Shown in pieces: positions 43,968 through 55,041 of a DNA stretch of 64,000 bases. A program made the translations under genes and the position numbers. Source of the stretch: CALEMW01 sp964343835. Lineage in GTDB: Bacteria > Krumholzibacteriota > Krumholzibacteriia > LZORAL124-64-63. The notes beneath the pieces were generated by a model that saw only the letters and a list, made by a program, of their open reading frames with translations, did no database searches and was not told the origin of the DNA. Each line of letters starts with the position of its first letter. The stretch's first letter is position 1. The stretch covers positions 166,394 to 230,393 of the forward strand of contig CAYFKR010000004.1 in NCBI GenBank assembly GCA_964343835.1, read 5' to 3'.

Positions 43968-44251
43968 CCGCAGAGCCACGTCATGCGTGACGAGGCTCCG
44001 TGATGACGGGAGAGGCCGCCATCACGGAGCCTCGACACGCAAAGGCCCTTGGACGTCTCGCCTCGTCCAAGGGCCCTTCAGGTTCCGCCACTGCTCTGTC
44101 CGACGTAAGGAGAGCCCGTACGGGCCCCCCTTGCGCCGTCGCGGTCGGGAGGAATGCGCCTCACTCTTGCCTCGATGCTCGCGCATCTCCGCTGCGATCA
44201 ATGACGCACATGAACGTACGGAGACGTCCGGCCGCGGGCAAGAGGCCCGCC
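43968..44251. other. Non-coding region with two strong hairpins
   Basis: About 280 bases between the convergent EttA and surface-repeat genes. It contains a perfect 14-bp inverted repeat (43992-44005 with 44020-44033) and an 11-bp one (44044-44054 with 44065-44075), plus the palindrome GCCCGTACGGGC (44114-44125). No gene is supported. The first hairpins may terminate EttA transcription, but the length suggests a repeat element. Confidence 0.6.
43992..44075. repeat. Tandem pair of perfect hairpins
   Basis: Hairpin 1: GAGGCTCCGTGATG and its exact complement around a 14-nt loop. Hairpin 2: GGCCCTTGGAC and its complement around a 10-nt loop, 10 bases later. Neither has a long U-run. Confidence 0.65.
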
Positions 44252-45187
44252 CTAGAAATGCGCGTTGATGAGCGGGAGCAGCCGTGCACCCGTCGGGTTG
44301 TTGCCCGCCCAGTTGAGCAACCCGATCTGCACGCCGTGCAGCACGTCGGCCCGATTGAAGATGCCGACCTGCAGGCCGTGGACCTCGCGCACCCTGTTGT
44401 AGGCCGCCACGCCCACGCCGTTCATGAAGTCGGCCTTGAGGTGGGCGCCCGCCAGGAACACGCCTTCGAGATGATCGCCGCCCATGCCGAGTCCGGAGAC
44501 GAAGAGGCCGCGCAGGGTGCTGCCGCCCACGCCGAGGCCGGCCGCGAAGATCCCGGTCAGCTCGTCGCCACCCATGCCGAGACCCGCGGCGTAGATGCCG
44601 GTCAGGCGGTCGCCGCCGAAGCCGAGGCCGGCCACGCCGATGCCGGTCATGTCGTCGGTGCCGGCGCCGAGGCCGGCCACCACGATGCCCGTCACGTCGT
44701 CGGCGCCGAAGCCGAGCAGGGCCGCGGCCACGCCGTTGATGTCGTCGGCTCCCGCGCCGAGGCCGGCGAGGAGGATGCCGTCCACGTCGTCGGCGCCCGC
44801 ACCGAGCCCGGCGACCAGGATGCCCTCGACGTCGCCGCAGCCGGCGCCCAGTCCGGCCACGCCGATGCCCCGGAACTCGTCGCACGACATCGCCAGCAGG
44901 TTGAGGCTCAGGCCGCTGATGTTGCGGGCCCCCGTGCCACCCACGCCCAGGGAGATCCCCTCGATCAGGCCGGTGGGGTGTTCCTCGGGAGCCCAGAGCG
45001 AGACGGTCACGCCCCGGATCCGCTCGAGCCCCCGGTCTTGCACGTTGAAGCGCAGGCCCGTGAAGGTGGTGGAGTTGCCGAAGCTCAGGCCGTGGCCGCG
45101 GACGGGGATGTCCAGGGAGCCGGCGACGGCGGGCAGGGCGGTCACGAGCAGGGCGAGCAGGACGAGGATCGGTCGGCGCAGGTGCAT
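44252..45187 (-). CDS. Surface-repeat protein with 21-residue repeats (LA_2272-like)
   Basis: 311 residues with a signal peptide (MHLRRPILVLLALLVTALPA). Residues about 100-280 are nine or so repeats of about 21 residues of the form VAGLGAGADDVDGILLAGLG, each with an AGLGxG core and an acidic DDxxGI turn. This predicts a solenoid. The last part (GLQVGIFNRADVLHGVQIGL, then LNWAGNNP and LLPLINAHF) matches the ending of leptospiral and Bacteroidota LA_2272-type repeat proteins. It is probably exported and on the cell surface. No function is known. The repetitiveness is at protein level, with the DNA copies diverged. Confidence 0.75.
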   Translation of the reverse strand: MHLRRPILVLLALLVTALPAVAGSLDIPVRGHGLSFGNSTTFTGLRFNVQDRGLERIRGVTVSLWAPEEHPTGLIEGISLGVGGTGARNISGLSLNLLAMSCDEFRGIGVAGLGAGCGDVEGILVAGLGAGADDVDGILLAGLGAGADDINGVAAALLGFGADDVTGIVVAGLGAGTDDMTGIGVAGLGFGGDRLTGIYAAGLGMGGDELTGIFAAGLGVGGSTLRGLFVSGLGMGGDHLEGVFLAGAHLKADFMNGVGVAAYNRVREVHGLQVGIFNRADVLHGVQIGLLNWAGNNPTGARLLPLINAHF

Positions 45188-45339
45188 GGGGTCTCCTCCG
45201 TGGGTTCGGTGAAGTGCTCGTTACGTGCCCGGCTGCGGGAGGTTGCGGACCGGTGGGGATTCGGGGGATGACGGGGGAGCGGCGCCGGGATATCCTGTAG
45301 CGATCCCGTCCCGACCGCGACCCAGCCAGGAGAGATGCC

Positions 45340-47283
<1,944 letters not shown>

Positions 47284-47296
47284 GACGTCGGAGGGA

Positions 47297-48346
47297 TCAG
47301 AGGACGCCGGACGGCGTGCGTCCGGCCTGCCCGTCGGGGGCCTGGCTCAGGCTGGGCCCGCCGAGCAGACCCATGAGGTAGCCGAGTCCGCCGCCCAGGT
47401 GGACGGCCGCCAGGGCCGACGCCACGGAGAACCACAGCCCCGGCGCATTGCGCGCTCCCCACAGGGCGGACAGGCCCACCGCGGAACCGTAGGCCAGGAT
47501 CAGGCTCGCCCAGAGCACTGCGAAGGCCGGGTGGAAGCTCGCCGCCACGGTCAGCACCGCCATCACCACGATCATCAGCGACAGCATCCCCACCAGCGGC
47601 GAGAACGTGCCCGGGTGCTTCCGGGCCGTGCGCGCCCGGCCGTAGCCGTAGCGGTAGATCTGGCGGAACAGCGCGCGCCAGCTGCTCCGGGGAACGTAGC
47701 CCACGGCGAAGGCCTCGCTGTGCCGGGCCTTCACGCCCGCCCGCTCCACGCGCAGGTTGAACTCCAGGTCCTCGGCCGCGTCGAAGGACTCGTCCACCCC
47801 GCCCAGCTCCTCGTACAGCTTCCGCTCGTAGCCGCAGCCGGCGCTCAGGGGGGAGCAGAGGCCGTCCTCGTCGCTGTAGATCCGCGAGCCGGCGTAGTGG
47901 CCCAGGGGCGTGGAACGCGCCAGGGAGACGGCCTGCTGGAAGGGCTGGTCGTGTCCGGGCATCAGGGGCTGGGGGCGCGACACGCAGCGGGCCCCGGACT
48001 CGAAGGCGGCCAGCACGTCGGCGAGCATGGTGTCCGACAGGATGCGGCAGTGGCCGTCCACGAACAGCACGAAGGGCGCCGCGGCCGCCGCGGCGCCGAC
48101 GTTGCGGGCGCGGCCGGACAGCCTGCCGGGGTTGTCAAGGAGACGGATGTTGCCGTGGGTCGCCGCGTAGCGTTCCACGAGGTCGCGGGTGCCGTCGTCG
48201 CTCATGCCGTCCACCACCAGCAGCTCGTACGCCGACGTCTCCAGGGACTGGCCCAGGAGGTCGTCGAGCACACGGGCGAGGTGGGCCTCCTCGTTGCGTA
48301 CGGGGAGGACCACGCTCAGACGGGGGTGAGGTCCGTTGCGGGTCAT
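47297..48346 (-). CDS. Family 2 glycosyltransferase with C-terminal membrane helices
   Basis: 349 residues from ATG 48346. The GT-A fold opens LSVVLPVRNEEAHLARVL, with LLVVDGMSDDGTRDL and a DxH in place of DxD (LFVDGHCRIL). EDLEFNLRVERAG is the acceptor-side motif. Two to three hydrophobic helices follow residue about 260. Similar proteins build extracellular polysaccharides (ExoA/succinoglycan type). It is the last gene of a three-gene operon with a second glycosyltransferase and a deacetylase, separated from the former by 68 bases. Confidence 0.88.
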   Translation of the reverse strand: MTRNGPHPRLSVVLPVRNEEAHLARVLDDLLGQSLETSAYELLVVDGMSDDGTRDLVERYAATHGNIRLLDNPGRLSGRARNVGAAAAAAPFVLFVDGHCRILSDTMLADVLAAFESGARCVSRPQPLMPGHDQPFQQAVSLARSTPLGHYAGSRIYSDEDGLCSPLSAGCGYERKLYEELGGVDESFDAAEDLEFNLRVERAGVKARHSEAFAVGYVPRSSWRALFRQIYRYGYGRARTARKHPGTFSPLVGMLSLMIVVMAVLTVAASFHPAFAVLWASLILAYGSAVGLSALWGARNAPGLWFSVASALAAVHLGGGLGYLMGLLGGPSLSQAPDGQAGRTPSGVL

Positions 48347-48414
48347 GTCGCCTTCCGGGTGTCCGGTCGTCCGGATCGGGAGGATCCGGGCCCATGGAGG
48401 CTGATTCGGCCGGC

Positions 48415-49350
48415 TCACTCGAGACTGAAATCCTTTTGTCCGAGGCGTTTCCGGATGAGCTGCAGCAGGGGCGGCCGCCGCGAATCCATCTCCAGGATCG
48501 CACGGAGGGTCGCCGGTCGCCACGGCCGACGTTCGCGCAGCAGCTCGGGGGCCCGCTCCAGGCCGTCGCGGATCGCGCGGAGCCACGTGAGCAGGAAGCC
48601 GTCGCGCAGGCTGTAGACGGCCATGGCGGCCAGGCCGAGGGCCAGGTACGGCGCGGCATAGCGCGCCGGATGGTGCAGCAGGCTGATCCAGATGAGGTTG
48701 CGCGTGTCGTAGTAGTAGCGCCGCCAGCTCTTGCGGCCGCCGTCGGCGTGGGCGTGACCCACCGTCACGGCGCCGTCGTACTCGATGCGCCAGCCCGCGT
48801 CCCACAGCCGGTAGGAGAGGTCCAGCCCCTCGTGGCTGATGAAGAAGTCCTCGCGGTAGGGCCCCACATGGCGCAGGGCCTCGGCGCGCCAGGCCACGGC
48901 GCCCTCGGTGATCTCGTAGGTGTCGAAACGGGCGTCGGCCTCGCTCGGTGGCGGGCGGTGGACCCAGTCGCGCACGCGGTCGGTGCCCGGCCACACGACC
49001 TTGAAGCACACGGCGGCCAGGTCGGGAGTCTCGGCGAAGCGGCGGCGCAGGTGGTCGAGGTCGGGGGTGTCCAGCTCGAGCATGTCGTCGTCGAGGGTCA
49101 CGATGATGGAGCCGCGAGCCACCTCGATCCCCCGGTTGCGGGCGCCCACGCCCGTGTTCTCCGGCTGGGGGATCAGCACCACGTCGGGATGGGCGGCTGC
49201 CACGGCGTCGGCGGTGCCGTCGGTGCTGCCGTTGTCCACAACGATGGTCTCGAAGCCGGGATCGTCGACCTGGGCCAGGCCGGCGAGCAGGGTCATCACC
49301 GCATCCTTCCGCTGGTACGTCAGCACCACGATGGACACGTCGGGCGTCAT
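48415..49350 (-). CDS. Family 2 glycosyltransferase (rhamnosyltransferase-like)
   Basis: 311 residues from ATG 49350 (overlaps the deacetylase stop). The opening is VSIVVLTYQRKDAV; IVVDNGSTDGTADAV and IVTLDDDMLEL (metal-binding DDD) follow. The later FFISHEGLDLSYRLWDAGW is typical of rhamnosyl- and related transferases. One hydrophobic segment (YLALGLAAMAVYSL) lies near residue 240. The donor and acceptor are unknown. Its neighbours suggest cell-surface polysaccharide synthesis. Confidence 0.88.
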   Translation of the reverse strand: MTPDVSIVVLTYQRKDAVMTLLAGLAQVDDPGFETIVVDNGSTDGTADAVAAAHPDVVLIPQPENTGVGARNRGIEVARGSIIVTLDDDMLELDTPDLDHLRRRFAETPDLAAVCFKVVWPGTDRVRDWVHRPPPSEADARFDTYEITEGAVAWRAEALRHVGPYREDFFISHEGLDLSYRLWDAGWRIEYDGAVTVGHAHADGGRKSWRRYYYDTRNLIWISLLHHPARYAAPYLALGLAAMAVYSLRDGFLLTWLRAIRDGLERAPELLRERRPWRPATLRAILEMDSRRPPLLQLIRKRLGQKDFSLE

Positions 49351-49997
49351 GCCGCGGCACCTCCGGGCAGATGGGCCGCGCCGCCCGCCAGGTCCAGGCC
49401 GGCGTTGGCGAGGCGGGGCAGGAGCTCGTCCAGCAGGGCCGGGGCCGAGGAGTGGAAGTCGTGGCACAGGATGATGTCGCCCGCCGTGGCGGCCGCGGCG
49501 GTGCGGCGGCCGCGTTCGGCGGCTTCGCGTTCGTCGCGGACCGACCAGTCGTCGCTGTCCAGGGACCACTGCACGTGGTGCAGGCCGCCGGTGCCGAAAA
49601 CCGTCAGCGGTGTGAGCTTGCCCTCGGGCGGGCGGTAGAGGCGGCACGGGCCGCCGTCGTTGTCCTGGATGAGCGCGGTGCAGCGGTCCAGGTCGCGGCG
49701 CCAGGCCGTGGGGGACTGCCAGCGGGAGGCGTCGTGGGCGAAGGAGTGGTTGCCCAGCAGGTGACCGCGGTTGCGGATCTCGGCCACGAGGGCGGGGCCG
49801 TCGGGGATCTTTCGCCCCACCAGGAAGAAGACGGCGCGGGCGCCGAAGGCGTCCAGCCGGTCCAGCACGTGCTCGGTGACGCCGGGGGCGGGACCGTCGT
49901 CGAAGGTCAGCAGCACCGAGGAGCCGGCGGCCGCGGGCAGACGGCGGCGCACCAGCGATTCGGGGATGCAGCGCTTGACGAGGGACGTGATCACCAT
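49347..49997 (-). CDS. Polysaccharide deacetylase (NodB family)
   Basis: 216 residues. NodB motifs are LLTFDDGPAPGVTEHVLDRL (catalytic Asp pair), NHSFAHDASR (metal-binding His-x3-His), RLYRPPEGKLTP (RxPxG) and DIILCHDFH. There is no clear signal peptide; the N-terminus (MVITSLVKRCIPESLVRR) is amphipathic, so the protein may act in the cytoplasm or on the membrane face. It likely removes acetyl groups from an N-acetylated sugar in the polymer made by the two adjacent transferases. Confidence 0.9.
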   Translation of the reverse strand: MVITSLVKRCIPESLVRRRLPAAAGSSVLLTFDDGPAPGVTEHVLDRLDAFGARAVFFLVGRKIPDGPALVAEIRNRGHLLGNHSFAHDASRWQSPTAWRRDLDRCTALIQDNDGGPCRLYRPPEGKLTPLTVFGTGGLHHVQWSLDSDDWSVRDEREAAERGRRTAAAATAGDIILCHDFHSSAPALLDELLPRLANAGLDLAGGAAHLPGGAAA

Positions 49998-50064
49998 GAC
50001 CTCCGGGCCGGGACATCGGGCATCCGGCCCGGAACCTTAGCACGGAGGGGTCGCAGGGCCCACT

Positions 50065-51894
50065 CTAACGTCCGCACCCGACGGGGAAGGCCCCGACGGG
50101 TCCGCAGTCCACGCTGGCGCACGACGAGGCGGCGTCGAGCATCAGGCCGTGGGGACCGTCGCCGGGCTCCCAGCCGCAGAACAGGGGGTCGACCCGCAGC
50201 ACGCCGCCCTCGATGTCGGCGCCCCCGGGGGGCAGGTTGCTCACCGGGTAGCCCCAGAGGTCGCAGCAGGCCAGGGTCAGGTTGCCCACGGTGTTCCAGC
50301 TCACGGCCCGTCCCTGGTCGGCGAAGGCCACGATGGTGCGTTCGAGGCGCATGGCGTGGACCGAGTCCACGTGGATGCCGCCTGTGGGGGATCCGTTGCC
50401 GGCCAGGGTGCATTCGACGAACTCGACCGTGTCGTCGGTCTCCTCGCCGCCGCCGTAGACGTAGACGGCCCCACCGGTGACCTCCGCATCGTTGTCGGTC
50501 ATCACGCAGCGCCGCACCGTGACGTTGGCGTTGGCGATGTGCAGGGCCCCGGCATGGCTGCGGGAATGGTTGGCGTCGAAGACGCAGTCGGTCACGACGC
50601 TGGTCTCGTAGCTGTTGACCAGCAGCACGGCCCCGCCGAGCTCCGCCTCGTTCCCGGTGAACACGCAGCCCTCGAGGGTCAGCGAGCTGACGCCGCCCCA
50701 CCACAGGGCCCCGCCCTGGCCGAGGGTGTCGCCGTGGCCGATGGCCATGTTCCCCGTGAAGACGCAGTTGCGGATGGTGGGCGAGGACAGGTGGCCCACG
50801 ATGCCGCCGCCGGCGTAGCCGTCGAAGGCGTTGGCCCGGCCGTCGACGATGCTGAAGCCGTCGATCACGCAGCCGTTGTTGTAGCCCTGCACGAAGAACA
50901 GCCGGCCCTGCCCCTCGCCGTCGAGGATGGTGGCGGCGGGGCCGGCCTCGCTGCGGATCACCACGTCCTGGTAGTCGCGGCCGAGGTAGACCATGCCGTG
51001 GTCCACGGCGTACTGGTCGCCGGGGTCCACCTGCTCCGTCCAGAGGTAGCGGCCGGGGGCGACCAGGACGGTGTCGCCGGCCCGGGCGGAGTCCACGGCG
51101 GCCTGGATCGTCGGTGCGTCGCCGGTGCCGTCCACCTTCACGTACCATACGCGACCGGAAGCTCCCGGCCGGCCGTAGACGGGGCGGGAGAGGTCGGACC
51201 AGAGGCCCTCGTCCGATCCGGTGCGCATGCGGACCACCACGTCCGCGCCTTCGGCCAGCCCCGTCAGGCGCACGCTGTCGCGGGCGCCGGGAGCCGCGGG
51301 GGCGGCGGCGACGACGGCGGTCCAGTCCGGCCAGGGATAGGTCGTGTCGAGGGAGTAGCGGATGTCGTAGGCCGTCACGTCCCCTTGGCCCACGTCCGCC
51401 TCCGGGACGGTCCACGAGACGGTCAGGCCGTCGGCGTGGACGCCGGTCACGGCCAGATCGTCCACCGGCGGGGGAGGGCCCGGCACCGCGGGGCGGGGCG
51501 TGTCGGACACGGTCCCGGAGAGTTCCGACCAGAGCCCGTCGTCCGATCCCGTCCGGACGCGTACGCTGTGCTCGACACCGGTGGCCAGCCCGTCGATGCG
51601 CACCTCGACGCCGGTTCCCGGCGCCGGCGCCGGCCCGGTGGCAACGATGGTCCACTGGTCCCAGGGCAGGTCCGGATCGGCGCTGTGGCGGAGGTCGTGG
51701 ACCGCGGGCGTCGCCTGGGCCCCCGTCGGGGCCGGAACGGTCCAGGCCGCCGTCAACGCGTCCTCTTCCACCAGGGAGATGCGCAGGTCGCCCACCGGCG
51801 GCGGGGGCGTGGTCTCGGGGCCGGACGGGTCGTCGGAACAGGCCACGGCGAGGAGGCAGGCGATGGGCGCGGCGAGGCGGGCGAGTCGGCGCAT
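50065..51894 (-). CDS. Lipoprotein with two fibronectin-III domains and a right-handed beta-helix
   Basis: 609 residues. The lipobox LLAVAC followed by SDDPSG puts the lipidated Cys at residue 19. Two FN3-like domains follow (VGDLRISLVEEDALTAAWTV and VDDLAVTGVHADGLTVSWTV). The pectate-lyase-like helix starts GTGDAPTIQAAVDSARAGDT. Its rungs read, for example, GGIVGHLSSPTIRNCVFTGN, GGAVLLVNSYETSVVTDCVF and GGAVYVYGGGEE. Such polymorphic-membrane-protein-like helices are common in FCB bacteria. No catalytic residues are obvious; a surface polysaccharide-binding role is a guess. Confidence 0.85.
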   Translation of the reverse strand: MRRLARLAAPIACLLAVACSDDPSGPETTPPPPVGDLRISLVEEDALTAAWTVPAPTGAQATPAVHDLRHSADPDLPWDQWTIVATGPAPAPGTGVEVRIDGLATGVEHSVRVRTGSDDGLWSELSGTVSDTPRPAVPGPPPPVDDLAVTGVHADGLTVSWTVPEADVGQGDVTAYDIRYSLDTTYPWPDWTAVVAAAPAAPGARDSVRLTGLAEGADVVVRMRTGSDEGLWSDLSRPVYGRPGASGRVWYVKVDGTGDAPTIQAAVDSARAGDTVLVAPGRYLWTEQVDPGDQYAVDHGMVYLGRDYQDVVIRSEAGPAATILDGEGQGRLFFVQGYNNGCVIDGFSIVDGRANAFDGYAGGGIVGHLSSPTIRNCVFTGNMAIGHGDTLGQGGALWWGGVSSLTLEGCVFTGNEAELGGAVLLVNSYETSVVTDCVFDANHSRSHAGALHIANANVTVRRCVMTDNDAEVTGGAVYVYGGGEETDDTVEFVECTLAGNGSPTGGIHVDSVHAMRLERTIVAFADQGRAVSWNTVGNLTLACCDLWGYPVSNLPPGGADIEGGVLRVDPLFCGWEPGDGPHGLMLDAASSCASVDCGPVGAFPVGCGR

Positions 51895-52023
51895 GAGGAC
51901 CTCCGGAAAGGGGACGACCCTCAGCGTACGGAGACGGGCGGCAGCGGGTCAAGTCCCTGCCGATCCGGTCTTTCCCCCGGGCGGGGCGCAGGGTATCATG
52001 CCGCACCTGAAGGGAGGACGACC

Positions 52024-53256
52024 ATGTCCGGAACACCCAGGGTCCTGCACGTGCTGTCCCAGCGACCCGGCCTCACAGGCAGCGGAACCACCCTCGATGC
52101 CCTCTGCCGCGGCGCCGCCCGCACGGGGTGGGACCAGTGGGCCGTGGTGGGCGTGCCCGCCGCCGAGCCCGAGACGTTCGTCGGCGGCCTCCACTCGGAC
52201 CGGATCCGCCCCCTGCGCTTCGGCGATGGCGCCCTGCCGTTCGACGTGCCCGGCATGAGCGACGTCATGCCCTACAACAGCACGCGCTTCTCCGACCTGG
52301 ACGAGGCCGGCCTCGAGGCCTACCGGGGCGCCTGGCGGGCGCACCTGGAGTCGGTGATCGCGGACGTGCGTCCCGACGTGATCCACGCCCACCACGTGTG
52401 GCTGGTCGGCGCGATGCTGAAGGACGTGGCCCCGGACGTCCCGGTGGTGACCCATTGCCACGCCACCGGCTTCCGCCAGATGAACCTCTGTCCCCACCTG
52501 GCCGCCGAGGTCCGCGACGGCTGCCGTCGCAACGACGCCTTCTGCGCCCTCCACGCCGGCCATGCCTCGGAGCTGAAGCGCATCCTCGGCGTGTCCGACG
52601 ACCGCATCCACGTGGTAGGCGCCGGCTATCGCGAGGACGTGTTCCACGCCCGCGGCGCCGAGGCGGAGCGGGGAGAGCGCGTGGCCTACGTGGGGAAGCT
52701 AAGCTCCGCCAAGGGGCTGCCCTGGCTGCTCGACGCCGTGGAGATCCTCCGGCGTCGCCGACCCGGCCTGGAGCTCCACGTGGCGGGATCGGGTGCGGGA
52801 GACGAGGCCGAGTCCCTGAAACGACGCATGGAGGCCATGGACGGCGGGATCGTGCTCCACGGCCAGCTCAGCCAGCTCGAACTGGCCGAAGTGCTGCGCG
52901 GCAGCGCTGTCTGCGTCCTGCCGTCGTTCTACGAGGGCGTTCCCCTGGTCCTGGTGGAAGCCCTGGCCTGCGGTTGCCGCCTGGTCTCGACGCGGCTGCC
53001 CGGCGTGGTGGACCGCCTGGCGCCGTCCCTGGGCGAGATGCTCTCGATGATCCCGCTGCCGCGGATGGAGACGGTGGACGTGCCCCACGAGCCCGACCTG
53101 CCCGCATTCACGGCCGCACTGGCCGAAGCCCTCGATGCCTCCCTGGCCGAGCCCCCGGTGGACACCGCCGGCGCGACGTTCACCACGGCCGTGGGCCGGT
53201 TCGCCTGGGCCAGCGTCTTCGACCGCGTGCAGCGCGTCTGGCACGACCTGCTCTGA
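52024..53256 (+). CDS. Family 4 glycosyltransferase
   Basis: 410 residues from ATG 52024 behind GGGAGGACG. The GT-B fold has an N-terminal region with LHVLSQRPGLTGSGTTLDAL and DVIHAHHVWLVGAML. The C-terminal region has RVAYVGKLSSAKGLPWLLDA and the donor-binding FYEGVPLVLVEALACG (E-x7-E). It is probably for cell-surface glycan synthesis and transcribed alone, divergent from the beta-helix lipoprotein. Confidence 0.9.
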   Translation: MSGTPRVLHVLSQRPGLTGSGTTLDALCRGAARTGWDQWAVVGVPAAEPETFVGGLHSDRIRPLRFGDGALPFDVPGMSDVMPYNSTRFSDLDEAGLEAYRGAWRAHLESVIADVRPDVIHAHHVWLVGAMLKDVAPDVPVVTHCHATGFRQMNLCPHLAAEVRDGCRRNDAFCALHAGHASELKRILGVSDDRIHVVGAGYREDVFHARGAEAERGERVAYVGKLSSAKGLPWLLDAVEILRRRRPGLELHVAGSGAGDEAESLKRRMEAMDGGIVLHGQLSQLELAEVLRGSAVCVLPSFYEGVPLVLVEALACGCRLVSTRLPGVVDRLAPSLGEMLSMIPLPRMETVDVPHEPDLPAFTAALAEALDASLAEPPVDTAGATFTTAVGRFAWASVFDRVQRVWHDLL

Positions 53257-53257
53257 T

Positions 53258-53953
53258 TCAGTCGATGCAGGCGAGGGCCCGGGCGCGCATCAGCACGCCG
53301 TCGAGCATGTCCGCCGTGAGCTTCCCCGAGTTGGTGTTGCGGAGGCTCACGTGGTAGGTGTCGAGCAGGATGGTGCCGTCGGGCATCTCCGACTCGTTAG
53401 CGTGGCCGAAGGGATGGCGGTTCTTCACGACCATGTGGCCGCGGGCCCGGAGCATGTCGAGGTAGGCGTCGTGGCCCACCTTGCCCATGCCGATGACCAC
53501 GCGCAGGTTACGCAGGCCGTCCACCTCCCGCTCCAGCCACGGTCGGCAGGCGACGGTCTCCTCGCGGGTGGGGATGTTCTGGGGAGGGACGCAGCGCAGC
53601 GCCGAGGTCACGAAGATGTCCTTCACCACCAGTCCGTCGTCGCGGCGCTCGGTGGTCTCGCGATCCGTGAAGCCGCAGCGGAAGAGGGCGGGGAAGAGGA
53701 AGGCGCCGCTGGCGTCGCCCGTGAACATGCGCCCGGTGCGGTTGGCGCCGTGGGCGCCGGGAGCCAGGCCCAGGATGAGGATCCGGGCTTCCGGGTCGCC
53801 GAATCCCGGGACGGGCTTGCCCCAGTAGTCCCAGTCGAGATAGGCGCGCCGCTTCTCGCGGGCCACCGTCTCGCGCCAGTGCACGAGGCGTCGGCAGCGC
53901 CGGCATTCCAGGAGCTCCGGGGGAGCGGGATCGTAGACGTTCTCGCGGCTCAT
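53258..53953 (-). CDS. Type 5 uracil-DNA glycosylase (UdgB-like)
   Basis: 231 residues from ATG 53953; ATG 53968 is an alternative. Motifs typical of UDG family 5 are LLECRRCRRL near the N-terminus (cluster Cys), PEARILILGLAPGAHGANRTGRMFTGD and DIFVTSALRCVPPQN, with further Cys in ETVACRPWL. The 4Fe-4S cluster ligands appear complete. It excises uracil and some damaged bases from DNA. It is convergent with the GT4 gene, one base apart. Confidence 0.92.
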   Translation of the reverse strand: MSRENVYDPAPPELLECRRCRRLVHWRETVAREKRRAYLDWDYWGKPVPGFGDPEARILILGLAPGAHGANRTGRMFTGDASGAFLFPALFRCGFTDRETTERRDDGLVVKDIFVTSALRCVPPQNIPTREETVACRPWLEREVDGLRNLRVVIGMGKVGHDAYLDMLRARGHMVVKNRHPFGHANESEMPDGTILLDTYHVSLRNTNSGKLTADMLDGVLMRARALACID

Positions 53954-53973
53954 GGGGCCACGATACACGAACG

Positions 53974-54951
53974 GTGACGACGATGGAAGTGCGTCTGGAG
54001 GCTCCGCCCGGGGCCGTGAGCCTGCTGAGCGACCTGCACGACTGGAAGCGGAATCCGCTGCCCGTCGCCGAGGTGGCGCCGTTCGACCTGCCAGACGACG
54101 CCCGCCTCGAGTACGCCTGGCTCGACGCCGACGGCGAGATGCTGGAGGTCGCCACCGACGAGCCCGCCGACAACCCCTGGTGGCCGCGAGCCCGCGCCGT
54201 CGCGGGTCCGCGCTTCCGCATCCACGCCGACGTTCCGCCCGCCGCGGCTCGGGCCGCGCAGCGCCTCACGGTCCTGCGCCTGGCGTCGCGGTTCCTGGAC
54301 GACCCGTCCGGCAGCCGCCGTCTCTTCCTGTACACGCCGGCGCCGGACGTCGTCGGCGCCCGCCCCGTGGTCTACTTCCAGGACGGCAAGGCGTTCTGGC
54401 ACTGGGGGAGGGTCGGACCCCTGGTCGACGACCTCACCGACCGCGGCGAGCTGCCGCCCGCCCACTACGTCTTCGTCCAGCCCTCCGAGCGTACCCGCGA
54501 GTACGTGTTCCGCGACGACTTTCGCCGGTTCATGACGCAGGAGGTCCTGCCGGCCGTGGAGGAGCGCCTGCCCTGCGACGGGCGCCGCGTGCTCTGGGGC
54601 GCCAGCCTCGGCGCCCTGGCCTGCGCGGACCTGGCGCTGGCCGAGCCCGGCGTCTTCGACACGGTGATCGCCCAGTCCGGGGCCTTCCTCATCGCCCCGC
54701 AGGACGATCCGCCGGACCCCTTCGCCGGCTCCGAGTGGCTGCTCTCCAGATTCCGCGCAGGAGCCGGTGCGGACGTGCGTTGGATGCTGGAGTGCGGCAC
54801 GCTGGAGTGGCTCATCGGGGCCCACCGGCGCCTGGAGGGGGCCCTCGCTGCCCTCGGCACGGAGCACCGCACCCTCGACCGCAACATGGGGCACAACTGG
54901 GCGAACTGGCGGCAGGGCCTGCCCGACGGTCTGCGCTTCGCCCTGGCCTGA
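53974..54951 (+). CDS. Putative esterase (enterochelin-esterase-like)
   Basis: 325 residues from GTG 53974, or ATG 53983. A short N-terminal Ig-like domain (APPGAVSLLSDLHDWKRNP) resembles that of Fes and glycoside-hydrolase-associated esterases. The alpha/beta-hydrolase PF00756 part starts RLFLYTPAPDVVGARPVVYF. The nucleophile Ser is in LWGASLGALACA and the His in MGHNWANW. The substrate is unknown; no siderophore genes are near. Cytoplasmic, as no signal peptide is visible. Confidence 0.85.
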   Translation: MTTMEVRLEAPPGAVSLLSDLHDWKRNPLPVAEVAPFDLPDDARLEYAWLDADGEMLEVATDEPADNPWWPRARAVAGPRFRIHADVPPAAARAAQRLTVLRLASRFLDDPSGSRRLFLYTPAPDVVGARPVVYFQDGKAFWHWGRVGPLVDDLTDRGELPPAHYVFVQPSERTREYVFRDDFRRFMTQEVLPAVEERLPCDGRRVLWGASLGALACADLALAEPGVFDTVIAQSGAFLIAPQDDPPDPFAGSEWLLSRFRAGAGADVRWMLECGTLEWLIGAHRRLEGALAALGTEHRTLDRNMGHNWANWRQGLPDGLRFALA

Positions 54952-54958
54952 CCCGAAT

Positions 54959-54985
54959 CCCACGTCTTGCGTGGGCCTTTCCGGG
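54959..54985 (+). terminator. Terminator after the esterase gene
   Basis: Stem CCCACG/CGTGGG with a 5-base loop, followed by CCTTTCC, immediately after the esterase stop. Confidence 0.6.
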
Positions 54986-55041
54986 GTGCCATCTTTGCGG
55001 ATCATCGCAACAACGGACCGAGATCCCGGAGGGAACACGAC

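Noticed and set aside
44400..44900. Periodic DNA that could suggest a CRISPR or tandem repeat array
   Set aside because: The period is 63 bases, the copies are diverged, and it encodes a regular 21-residue protein repeat. No CRISPR array or cas gene was found in the window.
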